The notes under the pieces are model-generated. The model did no database searches. It was given only the letters and a program-made list of their open reading frames with translations, and was not told where the DNA came from. The position numbers were made by a program, and so were the translations under genes. Below, piece by piece: positions 35,841 to 45,451 of a stretch of DNA of 64,000 nt (position 1 is its first letter; each line of letters opens with the position of its first letter). This DNA comes from Chromatiales bacterium (GTDB taxonomy: Bacteria; Pseudomonadota; Gammaproteobacteria; UBA6429; Thiohalophilaceae), in NCBI GenBank assembly GCA_027032075.1, contig JALVOC010000220.1:1-64000 (forward strand), given 5' to 3'.

Positions 35841-36836
35841 ATGGAGCTGGTCTGTCCGGCCGGCAGTTTGCCGGCGTTGAAGGCCGCAGTGGATAACGGG
35901 GCGGATGCGGTCTATCTCGGTTTCCGGGATGCCACCAACGCACGTAATTTCCCCGGTCTGAATTTTGATATGGACGAGATCAGCCAGGCGCTGGATTATG
36001 CGCACCAGCGCGGCAGCCGGGTGCTGCTGGCGCTGAACACCTATCCGCAACAGGCCCAGTGGCAACAGTGGACCCGCGCAGTGGATCAGGCGGCGGAACT
36101 GGGGGTGGATGCGGCGATCATTGCCGATCCGGGATTGTTGCGTTATGCCGCAAAGACACACCCCTCCCTGCGCTTGCATTTATCCGTGCAGGGTTCTGCC
36201 ACCAATCGTCATACCATCGCTTTTTACCACGAAGAGCTGGGGATCCAGCAGGTGGTGTTACCCCGCGTATTGTCGCTGGCGCAAGTGCGTCAGGTGGTTG
36301 AAACCAGTCCGGTCGCCGTTGAGGTTTTTGGGTTTGGCAGCCTCTGTATCATGGTGGAAGGACGATGTGCCTTGTCGTCCTATATCACCGGTGAATCACC
36401 CAATACCTGTGGTGTCTGTTCGCCGGCGAAAGCCGTGCGCTGGGAAGAAACACCGCAGGGGCGCCAGTCGCGTCTCAATGGTGTGCTGATCGATCGCTAC
36501 AAGAACGGTGAAGCGGCGGGTTACCCCACTTTATGCAAAGGGCGTTTTCGTGTCGGTGAAAATATCATCTATGCCATGGAAGAGCCGACCAGTCTCAACA
36601 TTCTGGACATCCTGCCTGACCTGATGCAAATGGGTGTGGCGGCTGTCAAGGTAGAAGGGCGGCAGCGCAGCCCGGCATACGTGGCACAGGTCACCCGCGT
36701 CATGCGTGCCGCACTCGACAGTTGTGCGCAGGATCCGGAACATTACAAACCTGCGGCGGACTGGCTTGCCGCACTGGATAAAGTTTCCGAAGGCCAGACC
36801 CACACCCTCGGTGCCTTGCACCGCACCTGGCAGTAA
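35841..36836 (+). CDS. ubiU: O2-independent ubiquinone hydroxylase component UbiU
   Basis: A 331-residue U32 peptidase-like Fe-S protein, the same length as E. coli UbiU (YhbU). With UbiV it hydroxylates ubiquinone precursors without O2, using prephenate as oxygen donor. Cysteines for the [4Fe-4S] cluster are seen in SLCIMVEGRCALS, TCGVC and YPTLCKGRF. ATG 35841 (MELVCPAGSLPALKAAVDNGAD) is chosen to match the family start; GTG 35820 and TTG 35829 are in frame and overlap the YhcC stop. Confidence 0.93.
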   Translation: MELVCPAGSLPALKAAVDNGADAVYLGFRDATNARNFPGLNFDMDEISQALDYAHQRGSRVLLALNTYPQQAQWQQWTRAVDQAAELGVDAAIIADPGLLRYAAKTHPSLRLHLSVQGSATNRHTIAFYHEELGIQQVVLPRVLSLAQVRQVVETSPVAVEVFGFGSLCIMVEGRCALSSYITGESPNTCGVCSPAKAVRWEETPQGRQSRLNGVLIDRYKNGEAAGYPTLCKGRFRVGENIIYAMEEPTSLNILDILPDLMQMGVAAVKVEGRQRSPAYVAQVTRVMRAALDSCAQDPEHYKPAADWLAALDKVSEGQTHTLGALHRTWQ

Positions 36837-36994
36837 ACCAGCAAAGCGAAAGGGAAGGAACATCAGACGATACCTTACGATATTAAGGTACGGTTGTTGA
36901 CAAACAAACCGTTGCCTGGCGGGATAAATGACGATACCCCGGTCCCGCCTGGCAGCAGCACCTTAAACGGGATATTGATGAGCGGAAACGAGTT

Positions 36995-37879
36995 ATGAAA
37001 CTGTCTTTAGGTCCTCTTCAGTACTTCTGGCCGGCTGACAAGGTCAGGGAGTTTTATCGACAGGTTGCCGAGTGGCCTGTGGAGATTGTCTATCTTGGCG
37101 AAGTGGTGTGCGCCAAACGTCGTGAACTGAAACTGCAGGACTGGTTACAGATTGCCGATATGCTGACGGAGGCGGGAAAAGAGGTGGTGCTCTCCACCCT
37201 GACACTGCTGGAAGCGGAGTCGGAACTGGCGAGCCTGCAACGTATTTGCGAGAACGGCGATTTCAAGGTGGAAGCCAACGATATGGCGTGTGTGCGTCTT
37301 ATCTGTGCCAGGCCGTTTGTTGCCGGTCCCCATCTGAACATGTATAACGCTTCCACCCTGCAATTGCTGAAGGACAACGGCGCGATCAGATGGGTGATGC
37401 CGATGGAATTGTCGGCCGCCACCCTCGCGGACATCCAGGCGGAACGGCCGCAAGGGATGGAAACCGAAGTGTTTGTCTACGGGCACATGCCCTTGTCGTT
37501 TTCGGCAAGGTGTTTTACCGCACGCGCGCACAATTTGCCAAAAGACCAGTGCCAGTTCCGTTGCCTCGATTATCCACACGGCATGCCGCTGCAGACACAG
37601 GAAGATGAGGAAATTTTCATTGTCAACGGTATTCAGCTGCAGTCGGGTCTGTCCTGCAACCTTCTGGGTGAGATGGACAAGCTCAACGAGTTGAAGGTCG
37701 ATATCCTGCGTCTCTCACCGCAAGCGGAGGGCATAAAAGAAGTCATCGATGCCTTTGATGCCGCACGCAAGGGTGAGCAGGTGGCTGAGCTCCCGCTTGC
37801 CGGACAGCAATGGTGTAACGGCTATTGGCACGGTGAGGCGGGAATGGTGAATGTCAGCAAGCAGTTCGCCGGCAACTGA
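36995..37879 (+). CDS. ubiV: O2-independent ubiquinone hydroxylase component UbiV
   Basis: A 294-residue partner of UbiU with the U32 fold and an Fe-S cluster. The start MKLSLGPLQYFWPADKVREFYRQ, FVYGHMPLSFSARCFTARAHNLPKDQCQFRC and the FIVNGIQLQSGLSCNLL segments are family features, including the cysteines Sxx(R)C, CQFRC and SCNL. A 158-bp gap after ubiU contains an inverted repeat (TACCTTA.../TAAGGTA near 36871-36890). ubiV and ubiT converge. Confidence 0.93.
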   Translation: MKLSLGPLQYFWPADKVREFYRQVAEWPVEIVYLGEVVCAKRRELKLQDWLQIADMLTEAGKEVVLSTLTLLEAESELASLQRICENGDFKVEANDMACVRLICARPFVAGPHLNMYNASTLQLLKDNGAIRWVMPMELSAATLADIQAERPQGMETEVFVYGHMPLSFSARCFTARAHNLPKDQCQFRCLDYPHGMPLQTQEDEEIFIVNGIQLQSGLSCNLLGEMDKLNELKVDILRLSPQAEGIKEVIDAFDAARKGEQVAELPLAGQQWCNGYWHGEAGMVNVSKQFAGN

Positions 37880-37912
37880 ACCCGCGGAAGGCGCTGGCGC
37901 GACGGCTTGATC

Positions 37913-38419
37913 TCAGGTTAGTCTGGCGGCAATCGCCTGCAGGCGTTGTCCCGGTTTGAGTGTTCGGATCACCGGCATGGCACGTTGTGCCAGGAATTTG
38001 CCCAGCCAGGCTTTCAGATGCGCTTCCGTATCGAACTCCATCGCATCGAGAAAATTCTTCAGGATCAGGCCATCCTCGGTACTGCCTTCCATACTCAGGT
38101 GGCGGGCAAAGAACAGCGTGTCGGGATCCTCGTTGCGGGTGGCCATCTGCAGCAGGTACACCAGCTTGCCGCGAATGTGGATGTCCGGTGCCTGCCTGGA
38201 GCCATCGTAATGCAGGCTGTTGTTGGCGAAGCGGTACCGCAGCGTGGTGGCGGTATCGGAAATGGTCAGCCACAGGCGCCGGCCTTCCAGCGCTTCGAGC
38301 CGTCTGGCGGAATGCTGTCCTTTCAGCAGATGATTGCAGATGGCCGCGGTTGCGCGCCCATGGACGGATTCCGGTACGGCGTTGAGGAACAGCTGTAAGG
38401 CGGTTAGTGCTGGGGACAT
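37913..38419 (-). CDS. ubiT: SCP2-domain ubiquinone accessory factor UbiT
   Basis: A 168-residue SCP2 lipid-binding protein, the third partner of UbiU and UbiV. The core LTISDTATTLRYRFANNSLHYDG, IRGKLVYLLQMATRNEDPDTLFFARHLSMEGSTEDGLILKNFLDAMEFD is the conserved SCP2 stretch. The frame opens at 38455, but the Dnr-dependent transcript is predicted to start near 38444, so ATG 38419 is preferred. It is placed back to back with soeC and head-on to ubiV. Confidence 0.9.
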   Translation of the reverse strand: MSPALTALQLFLNAVPESVHGRATAAICNHLLKGQHSARRLEALEGRRLWLTISDTATTLRYRFANNSLHYDGSRQAPDIHIRGKLVYLLQMATRNEDPDTLFFARHLSMEGSTEDGLILKNFLDAMEFDTEAHLKAWLGKFLAQRAMPVIRTLKPGQRLQAIAARLT

Positions 38420-38450
38420 GATTCTCTGACCGGTTAAAATCGAAAATTGC

Positions 38451-38492
38451 AGCATAGCTGGCAGGATTTGATTGTAGGTTGATCCAGATCAA
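38451..38492 (-). promoter_or_regulatory. Dnr/FNR box and -10, ubiT promoter
   Basis: TTGATCCAGATCAA at 38479-38492; on the minus strand TATGCT (38456-38451) is about 31 bp from the box centre. Confidence 0.7.
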
Positions 38493-38544
38493 GTCTGCCG
38501 GACAGATCAGGCGTTTGCGGCGAGCGCGCGTTTCGCATTTTTCC

Positions 38545-39522
38545 TCAGACCGTCTGGTAATAGAGATTCTGGGGATGGTTCGCCTGGGCGAAGAACAGCC
38601 AGCGTTCCGCCAGCAGGCCGATATACTGGATGATGAACGCCGTCAGCAGGGTCGCACCGTTGCCGGTTTCCATCCCGACCCATAAAAAGAAGAGCGGCAG
38701 CGGAAACACCAGCACCAGGAACAGCCATTTGATCGAGCGCATGAACAGCCGGGTCTTGTGGTGGAAGAAGTCGCGGGTGTTGACCGAGCCTCCCATGAAC
38801 CCCATGGATTTCTGCTGAATTTGCGTATGGCGGATCCCCAGTGCGGTTTGCATGCTGGACTTGAATTTGATGCGGGCATTACGAATGAGCGAGGCACTGC
38901 GGCTGAGAAAGGCGGCAAAGGTGATGATCGTCGTCCAGATGCCAAAGAAATGGGTCAGATCCGGCGCCGCATAGCTGGCAAAGGCGGTTGCCAGGGTGAA
39001 GCCGGACATGGTGCCGAGCAGCAGGTAATTGATCACGGTGAGCGGGCTGGACCATTCCTGCAGAAACTTGATCGCCGCATAGATCATGCCGGTGCAGAGG
39101 AACAGGGCGAAGGTGGCAATGGCGCCGAGGGTGCCGACGATCAATGTCAGTTGCAGGCGCGCGCCGGTTTTGCTGGTGAAGAGGACGGTGTCCCAGCCAA
39201 AATAGTGCATCAGGCCGAAGATCAGCACCAGAGCCATGACCAGCGGCAGGGCGATGACTTCACGCGACAGCCAGGACGTGCGCCAGCGGCTTGCGGCACG
39301 CCAGGCCCGTTCCGGATGGCCGAGGTGAAAAACAGAGGCGATCAGACCCGCGGTGAGAAAAAGCAGAGCGATCATCGCGCCGGTACCGTAAAACTGAACG
39401 CTGTCTTCCAATGGCAGAAGCTCCACCGCCGAATAACTCTGACCGGTAAAAATCGCCAGGAACAGCCCCTGACCCACCCCGATCAGGGTGGTTAAAAAAA
39501 TCACTGAAAATGCAGGATGCAT
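38545..39522 (-). CDS. soeC: Membrane subunit SoeC of sulfite:quinone oxidoreductase
   Basis: A 325-residue DmsC/NrfD-like integral protein with eight or so helices and the family signature FHLGHPERAWRAASRWRTSWLSRE (residues 66-89). It anchors SoeAB to the cytoplasmic side and links to quinone. It is last in soeABC; a 113-bp gap separates it from soeB and contains partial inverted repeats (GATACAAG/CTTGTATC). Confidence 0.92.
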   Translation of the reverse strand: MHPAFSVIFLTTLIGVGQGLFLAIFTGQSYSAVELLPLEDSVQFYGTGAMIALLFLTAGLIASVFHLGHPERAWRAASRWRTSWLSREVIALPLVMALVLIFGLMHYFGWDTVLFTSKTGARLQLTLIVGTLGAIATFALFLCTGMIYAAIKFLQEWSSPLTVINYLLLGTMSGFTLATAFASYAAPDLTHFFGIWTTIITFAAFLSRSASLIRNARIKFKSSMQTALGIRHTQIQQKSMGFMGGSVNTRDFFHHKTRLFMRSIKWLFLVLVFPLPLFFLWVGMETGNGATLLTAFIIQYIGLLAERWLFFAQANHPQNLYYQTV

Positions 39523-39635
39523 GCTTTGTTCCTCTAATAGAGATACAAGATTAAAGATACAAGGGGGGAGGTCTGCGTCATATCCGAACTGTCATTACAC
39601 CCTTTTATCTTTTCTCTTGTATCTGCTTTTTTTAA

Positions 39636-40367
39636 TTACCAACTGGTGGAATCGTCCAGTGTCGGTGCCTCGACAGGTGCCGCATGTTCGCGCTGTTCTT
39701 TCTTCAGCGGGTTGTCGGCACGGATCAGTTCATCCTCGTGGATATGCATCCGGGTCTTGCGCCGTGGCAAATAATGATTCGAAGGCTTGGTGCCCCATTC
39801 AGGCATCAGCGCGTAGCCGCCCTCCTCGCGAATGGCGATGGAGACCGCCGATTGGGGATCGTGCACATCACCAAACATGCGGGCGCTGGTCGGGCAGGAA
39901 AGCACACATGCCGGTTTGCGCTCGGCCTCGGGCAGTGATTCGTCATAGATGCGATCCACGCACAAGGTGCATTTTTTCATCACCTTCTGGTGCTCGTCGA
40001 TTTCCCGCACGCCATAGGGACAGGCCCAGGAACAGTAGCGGCAACCGATGCACTTGTCATAATCCACCAGTACGATACCGTCTTCTTCGCGTTTGTAACT
40101 TGCGCCGGTGGGGCACACCGGCACACAGGGCGGATCCTCGCAGTGCAGACAGCTTTTCGGGAAGTGGACGGTTTCGGTATTGGGAAACTCACCCACCTCG
40201 TAGGTCTGCACGCGGTTGAAGAAGGTGCCGGTCGGTGCGGGGCCATAAGGATTGTCATCGGACATAAAACCGGCCGGGCCGGAGGTGTTCCACTCCTTGC
40301 AACTGGTGACGCAGGCGTGACAGCCGACGCAGACATTCAAATCGATCACTAATGCAAGTTGAGTCAT
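39636..40367 (-). CDS. soeB: Iron-sulfur subunit SoeB
   Basis: A 243-residue DmsB-like electron-transfer subunit with four [4Fe-4S] sites: CVGCHACVTSC (residue 13 on), CLHCEDPPCVPVCP, CIGCRYCSWACP and CTLCVDRIYDE...CVLSCP. It lacks a signal peptide. It links SoeA to SoeC. Confidence 0.94.
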   Translation of the reverse strand: MTQLALVIDLNVCVGCHACVTSCKEWNTSGPAGFMSDDNPYGPAPTGTFFNRVQTYEVGEFPNTETVHFPKSCLHCEDPPCVPVCPTGASYKREEDGIVLVDYDKCIGCRYCSWACPYGVREIDEHQKVMKKCTLCVDRIYDESLPEAERKPACVLSCPTSARMFGDVHDPQSAVSIAIREEGGYALMPEWGTKPSNHYLPRRKTRMHIHEDELIRADNPLKKEQREHAAPVEAPTLDDSTSW

Positions 40368-40465
40368 ATCAGAGGCTCATGTTCATGGATGCGTTAACCA
40401 CAGGAACTGCACAGGCGCATGGGGATTTTTTTACCCGGCGTCTTTCTGTGGTGAAATAAATCAGG

Positions 40466-43387
40466 TTATCCTTTTCCCTTCCTAAACCTGCCGGCGAAGA
40501 ACGCCTGCCATTTGGGCGCTTTTCCTGTACCGGGCAATTTCGGCATGGGGTCAAACTGCGGTGAGGTTATTTTTTCCTCTTCCCTGCCTGCCTTGTAGAC
40601 GCGCACGCGCACGTCGTACCAACCGGCCTGGCCGGTATTCGGATCGGAGTTGGAAAGGTGTTCCCCGGTGGCATGACTGGGCAATTCCTCGGCGATCAGG
40701 TGGTTGAGGAGGAAACCCTTGCGGGATTCGTCTGCAGCGGGGTCCAGCCCCCAGGCGCCGCTGGCCTTGCCGATGGCGTTCCAGGTCCAGACCGTGCCGG
40801 GTTCCACCGCCTCGGAGAAACGGCACATGCAGCGCACCTTGCCGTGCATCGATTCCACCCAGATCCAGTCACCATCATCAAAACCATGCTTCTCGCCCAG
40901 GGAGGGATGCAGGTATAGATAGTTATAGGTATGGATCTGACGCAGCCAGGCGTTTTGCGAATCCCACGAGTGGTACATTGCCATGGGACGCTGGGTGAGG
41001 GCGTTCAGCGGGTACTTGTGCTTGTCGGTCAACTGCGCTTCCAGCGGTTCGAAATAGAAGGGCAGCGGATCGAAATAGGTTTCAACGCGTTGCCGCAGAT
41101 TTTCCGGGGGGCGTTTGCCGGGGCGTTTGCCCTGGGCCGCAAGGCGGAATTTCTGCAACACTTCGGAATAAATCTGGCAGTTGATGGGCTCGTTGTAACG
41201 GGTCAGGCGATGTTCCTGTGCCCAGCGCAGATACCCCTGGTTCCAGTTGCGCATGTACTGGTATGACCTGGGCAGTTCGTAATGGAAGACGCAATTGTTC
41301 TTTTCGTACATCTCCCACTGGCTGGGGTTGGGTTCCCCTTTCATGAATTTCTCGCCGCCCTTGCCGCGCCAGCCGGCGAGAAAGCCGATACCGGATCCCG
41401 GCTCGGTTTCATAGTTGATCACGAAATCGGGGTAATTGCGGTACTTGCGTTTGCCGTTGCTGTCGACAAAGGCGGGCAGCCCAAGGCGTGAGCCCAGTTC
41501 GATCAGCACTTCCTGGAAAGGCTTGCACTCACCCGTGGGTGGCAGTACCGGGATGCGCACCGAGTCCACCGGCCCGTCGAACTCTGAAATCGGCCGGTCC
41601 AGCATGGACATCACGTCGTGGCGCTCCAGGTAGGTGGTGTCCGGTAACACCAGATCGGCAAAAGCCACCATTTCCGATTCAAAAGCATCGGCAACGATGA
41701 GGAAAGGGATCCGGTATTCGCCGTTTTCATCCCTGTCGTTCAGCATCTTGCGCACTTCGGCAGTGTTCATGGTGGAATTCCATGCCATGTTCGACATGAA
41801 AATGAACAAGGTATCGATGGCGTAGGGATCCTGGCGCCAGGCATTGGTGATCGCATTTTGCATCAGGCCATGGGCCGCCAGCGGGAATTCCCAGGAGAAG
41901 GCCTTGTCGATACGCACCGGCTGGTTGTTTTCATCCACGAACAGATCGTTGGGATCGGCCGGCCAGCCAAGCGGCATGCCGTTGAGCGGTGTGTCGGGTT
42001 TGACGTCATCCGGCCCTTTCGGCGTCTTGGCGCAGGGCGGGATCGGACGGGGGAAGGGTGCCTTGTGACGGAAGCCGCCCGGACGGTCGATGGTGCCGAG
42101 AATGGTCATCAGGATCGAGAGGGCGCGGATGGTGTGGAAACCGTTCGAATGGGCGGCCAGACCGCGCATTGCATGGAAGGCAACCGGGTTGCCGGTGACG
42201 GTTTCGTGCTCGTTGCCCCAGACATCCGTCCAGGCAATGGGCAGTTCGATTTTCTCATCGCGGGCGGTGATCCCCATTTCATGCGCCAGCCGGCGGATGG
42301 TGTCGGCGGGGATGCCGGTGATGGTTTCGGCCCATGCCGGGGTGTACTTTTCGACCCGCTCCTTCAAAAGCTGGAAGGAGGGTTTGACCGGGGTGCCGTC
42401 ATCCAGCCGGTATTCCCCCAGCAGGAAGGGATCGGCATCCTTCTCCAGCGTGGGCACGGCATGGTCGGTGTTACGATCCCACCAGAGTTTGTTCTGGGGA
42501 TCGAAACAACCTTCCTCCACCTCAATGTCCTGGCGCCGGATGAAGAGGCCGAAATCGTCACTCGCCTCATCCATGTTCACCAGCTCGGCTGCGTTGGTGT
42601 AGCGGATGAGGAATTCGCGATCATACAAGCCGTTTTTAATCAGCTCGTGAATGATGGCCAGCAGCAGGGCGCCGTCCGTGCCGGGTTTGATCGGCACCCA
42701 TTCGTCGGCGATGGCGGAGTAGCCGGTGCGTACCGGATTAATGGAGATAAAACGGCCACCGTTGCGCTTGAATTTGGAGAGCGCGATTTTCATCGGGTTG
42801 GAATGATGATCCTCGGCGGTGCCGATCATCACGAACAGTTTGGAGCGATCCAGATCGGGGCCGCCAAACTCCCAGAAGGAGCCGCCGATGGTGTAGATCA
42901 TGCCGGCAGCCATATTCACCGAGCAGAAGCCACCGTGCGCGGCATAGTTGGGTGTCCCGAACTGTTTGGCAAACATGCCGGTCAGGGCCTGCATCTGATC
43001 ACGGCCGGTGAAGAGGGCGAACTTTTTTGGATCGGTGGCGCGCAGATGCTTCAGGCGCTCGGTCATGATGTCGAAAGCCTCTTCCCAGCTGATTTCCTCA
43101 AACTGGCCATCCCCCCGGGCGCTTCCCTGTTTGCGTTTCAGGGGTTTGGTGAGACGGGCGGGGGAGTATTGTTTCATGATCCCCGAGGCGCCTTTGGCAC
43201 AGATCACGCCTTTGTTGAGCGGATGATCGGGGTTGCCCTGAATATAGCGCACCTCACCATCCCGCAGGGTGACCCGGATACCGCAACGGCAGGCGCACAT
43301 ATAACAGGTGGTGTTCTTGACCTCGATACGGCCCTCACTGGCCGCTGCTGCGGTGTTTAGTATTGGCATTCTCATGACCTTGTCCAT
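40466..43387 (-). CDS. soeA: Molybdopterin subunit SoeA, cytoplasmic sulfite dehydrogenase
   Basis: A 973-residue Mo-bisMGD enzyme oxidising sulfite to sulfate. The N-terminus has a [4Fe-4S] site, CYMCACRCGIRV...VICAKG, and no Tat signal, so it is cytoplasmic. Together with a DmsC-type SoeC and four-cluster SoeB this matches SoeABC of purple and other sulfur bacteria, not polysulfide or DMSO reductases, which are exported. It gives a direct route for sulfite oxidation parallel to AprBA. The start at ATG 43387 has no strong ribosome site; ATGs at 43375 and 43369 are possible. Confidence 0.93.
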   Translation of the reverse strand: MDKVMRMPILNTAAAASEGRIEVKNTTCYMCACRCGIRVTLRDGEVRYIQGNPDHPLNKGVICAKGASGIMKQYSPARLTKPLKRKQGSARGDGQFEEISWEEAFDIMTERLKHLRATDPKKFALFTGRDQMQALTGMFAKQFGTPNYAAHGGFCSVNMAAGMIYTIGGSFWEFGGPDLDRSKLFVMIGTAEDHHSNPMKIALSKFKRNGGRFISINPVRTGYSAIADEWVPIKPGTDGALLLAIIHELIKNGLYDREFLIRYTNAAELVNMDEASDDFGLFIRRQDIEVEEGCFDPQNKLWWDRNTDHAVPTLEKDADPFLLGEYRLDDGTPVKPSFQLLKERVEKYTPAWAETITGIPADTIRRLAHEMGITARDEKIELPIAWTDVWGNEHETVTGNPVAFHAMRGLAAHSNGFHTIRALSILMTILGTIDRPGGFRHKAPFPRPIPPCAKTPKGPDDVKPDTPLNGMPLGWPADPNDLFVDENNQPVRIDKAFSWEFPLAAHGLMQNAITNAWRQDPYAIDTLFIFMSNMAWNSTMNTAEVRKMLNDRDENGEYRIPFLIVADAFESEMVAFADLVLPDTTYLERHDVMSMLDRPISEFDGPVDSVRIPVLPPTGECKPFQEVLIELGSRLGLPAFVDSNGKRKYRNYPDFVINYETEPGSGIGFLAGWRGKGGEKFMKGEPNPSQWEMYEKNNCVFHYELPRSYQYMRNWNQGYLRWAQEHRLTRYNEPINCQIYSEVLQKFRLAAQGKRPGKRPPENLRQRVETYFDPLPFYFEPLEAQLTDKHKYPLNALTQRPMAMYHSWDSQNAWLRQIHTYNYLYLHPSLGEKHGFDDGDWIWVESMHGKVRCMCRFSEAVEPGTVWTWNAIGKASGAWGLDPAADESRKGFLLNHLIAEELPSHATGEHLSNSDPNTGQAGWYDVRVRVYKAGREEEKITSPQFDPMPKLPGTGKAPKWQAFFAGRFRKGKG

Positions 43388-44160
43388 GTAGGCGCGCGAT
43401 TATACGGGGACAATACCTGTGGTGCATAATCAGGTTTATTAAAATTATTATAAGTTTAATATATAATAAACAGCTTACGTTCCAGCCTTTGCCCACACGG
43501 GTGTGGTGAGCCGGATCCTCATCCCCGCAAGAAAGTTTGCACAGAACGATATTAAGTTATTGTTTTCAATCATTCCACGCATGTTGCGCTGTCGTTGCAA
43601 AACTATAGACCAATACCAAAATGTTTGTCAGGGCCGGGGGAGGGTCTGTTGGTTTCGGCCAAAGTATAAAATCAATTTATAAATACCAAGTCGTTTGCAC
43701 GGTCATTAGGCTGAAAACAGCCAGAATAGCCGGGTAGAATAGTCAAGATTAGGGGATTAAAAAATAAATTCCTTTTATATGAAACAAGATAATCTGAATT
43801 GTGTTTACCCTTCGCTTGGTTCAAGGTTACGGTCCGCCGGGGTTGGTCTCAGGCCGGCGGTGAGGAACGCATGCCCGGAGGGGGAAAATGCCGGCACTGG
43901 CAAAAGATTTGTGACCTTGACATCGTTTGCGGTTACAATCGCCAGCGGATTTGCCTCCTTGCAATACACAGTAAGGCGGGTAGTTTCCAAAAAAACAAAT
44001 CAAATGACATTTTAAATCAGGGGCGCTCAATAAATTAGCATTTGAACATCAGGGCAGGTTGCGCAAAATTGCTTGCGATGCGCCGGTCTCGAGCCCGGGT
44101 GGCCAAGGATAATTTACAGAGTACCCATCAATCGACATCCGTTATTAAGGAGTAAAGTCG
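43388..44160. other. Divergent regulatory region, soeA / qmoA
   Basis: About 770 bp between soeABC (minus) and the qmo operon (plus). It has an AT-rich tract with GTTTATTA (43434-43441) and TAATAAAC (43464-43471) in inverted orientation. The open frames at 43779-44038 look like chance. No Dnr box was found. AAGGAG at 44145-44150 serves qmoA. Confidence 0.55.
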
Positions 44161-45447
44161 ATGGCGGACATTATCGCAACCAATGAAACCATTCTTGTAG
44201 TCGGTGGGGGCATCAGCGGCATGACGGCGGCAATTGAAGCGGCCGAATGCGGCAAGCAGGTGATCCTGATCGAAAAGGGCCCCTCCGTGGGTGGCCGGGT
44301 GAGCCAGCTTTACAAGTATTTTCCCAAGTTATGTCACCCAACCTGCGGTCTGGAGATAAATCTCCGCCGCCTGAAAGGCAACAAAAACGTCCGGTTGTTG
44401 ACCATGACAGAGGTGAGCGAAGTTTCCGGTGAGGCCGGCAACTACAGCGTCACCCTGAAGACGACTCCACGTTATGTCAATGAAAACTGCACCGCCTGCG
44501 GCGCCTGCAGTGAAGTGGTGGATGCCGAATTTGACGACGCCTACAACTATGGCCTCGGCAAGCGTAAAGGTGCCTATTTGCCAAACAAGATGGCTTATCC
44601 GCAGCGCTATGTGCTGGATCCGCAGATCATCGGTACGCCTGACGCCACCAAGGCGAAGGAAGCCTGCAAATATGATGCGATCGACCTCGAGATGCAGGAA
44701 GAAAGCAACACCATTACCGTTGGCGCCATCATCTGGGCGACCGGCTGGCAGCCGTATGATGCCAACAAGATCCAGCCATACGGGTACGATCGGATTGCCA
44801 ATGTGATCACCAGCGTCGAATTCGAACGCCTGATGGATCCCCACGGTCCGACTGGCGGCAAACTGTTGCGGCCGTCCGATGGCAAAGAGGCAAAAGACAT
44901 TGCCTTCATCCAGTGCGCCGGTTCACGTGACCGTAACTACCTCAAGCACTGCTCCCGCATCTGCTGCATGGCCTCACTCAAGCAGACGACCTATGTGCGT
45001 GAGCGCTACGCCGATGAGGGTAAAGCCACTGTCTACTATATCGATATCCGCGCCATCGATCGTATCGACGATTTCTACCAGAAAGTGAAGGCCGACGAGA
45101 ATGTCACCTTCATCAAGTCCAAGGTGGCGCGCATCGATGAAGACAAGGCCAGCGGTAATCCGATCCTCCATGGGGTCAACACCGAAGGTTATCACCGTTA
45201 CGCCAACCAGCATGATCTGGTGGTGCTCGCCGTGGGAATGGAGCCGAGCGTGGCGCAGGACGAGTTCCCGGTGAAAGTCACCATCAACGAAGAAGGCTTC
45301 ATCGAACAGGATGAGGCCAACGGTGCGATTTTCGCTGCCGGTTGTTCCGCCGACGCGCTGGATGTTAACCGGGCTGTACAGAATGCAACCGCCAGCGCGC
45401 TACGAGCGATTCAAGTGGTAAACCGCGCTGCAGGAATGGAGGGTTAA
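44161..45447 (+). CDS. qmoA: QmoA, HdrA-like flavoprotein
   Basis: A 428-residue HdrA-type flavin protein with an N-terminal Rossmann motif (VVGGGISGMTAAIEAAECGK) and a second FAD segment, VVLAVGMEPSVAQ. A cysteine group CTACGACSEVV is in the middle, and CAGSRDRNYLKHCSRICCMASLKQ is the HdrA hallmark. In sulfur oxidisers Qmo proteins take electrons from AprBA. RBS AAGGAG. It is followed by qmoB four bases later. Confidence 0.93.
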   Translation: MADIIATNETILVVGGGISGMTAAIEAAECGKQVILIEKGPSVGGRVSQLYKYFPKLCHPTCGLEINLRRLKGNKNVRLLTMTEVSEVSGEAGNYSVTLKTTPRYVNENCTACGACSEVVDAEFDDAYNYGLGKRKGAYLPNKMAYPQRYVLDPQIIGTPDATKAKEACKYDAIDLEMQEESNTITVGAIIWATGWQPYDANKIQPYGYDRIANVITSVEFERLMDPHGPTGGKLLRPSDGKEAKDIAFIQCAGSRDRNYLKHCSRICCMASLKQTTYVRERYADEGKATVYYIDIRAIDRIDDFYQKVKADENVTFIKSKVARIDEDKASGNPILHGVNTEGYHRYANQHDLVVLAVGMEPSVAQDEFPVKVTINEEGFIEQDEANGAIFAAGCSADALDVNRAVQNATASALRAIQVVNRAAGMEG

Positions 45448-45451
45448 TAGG

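Noticed and set aside
36897-36928. Possible sigma-70 promoter before ubiV (TTGACA and GATAAA)
   Set aside because: The spacing is 20 bp, too long to claim; the gene can be read from the operon promoter.
39555-39623. GATACAAG...CTTGTATC inverted segments between soeC and soeB
   Set aside because: Long loop and weak stem; no T-run at the correct side, so not called a terminator.
41858-43360. A 500-codon open frame antisense to soeA
   Set aside because: Lies wholly inside soeA, rich in G, H and F as expected from reversed codons, no ribosome site or family features.
43779-44038. Two overlapping plus-strand ORFs of 78-79 codons before qmoA
   Set aside because: They overlap each other in different frames, lack ribosome sites and resemble no family.
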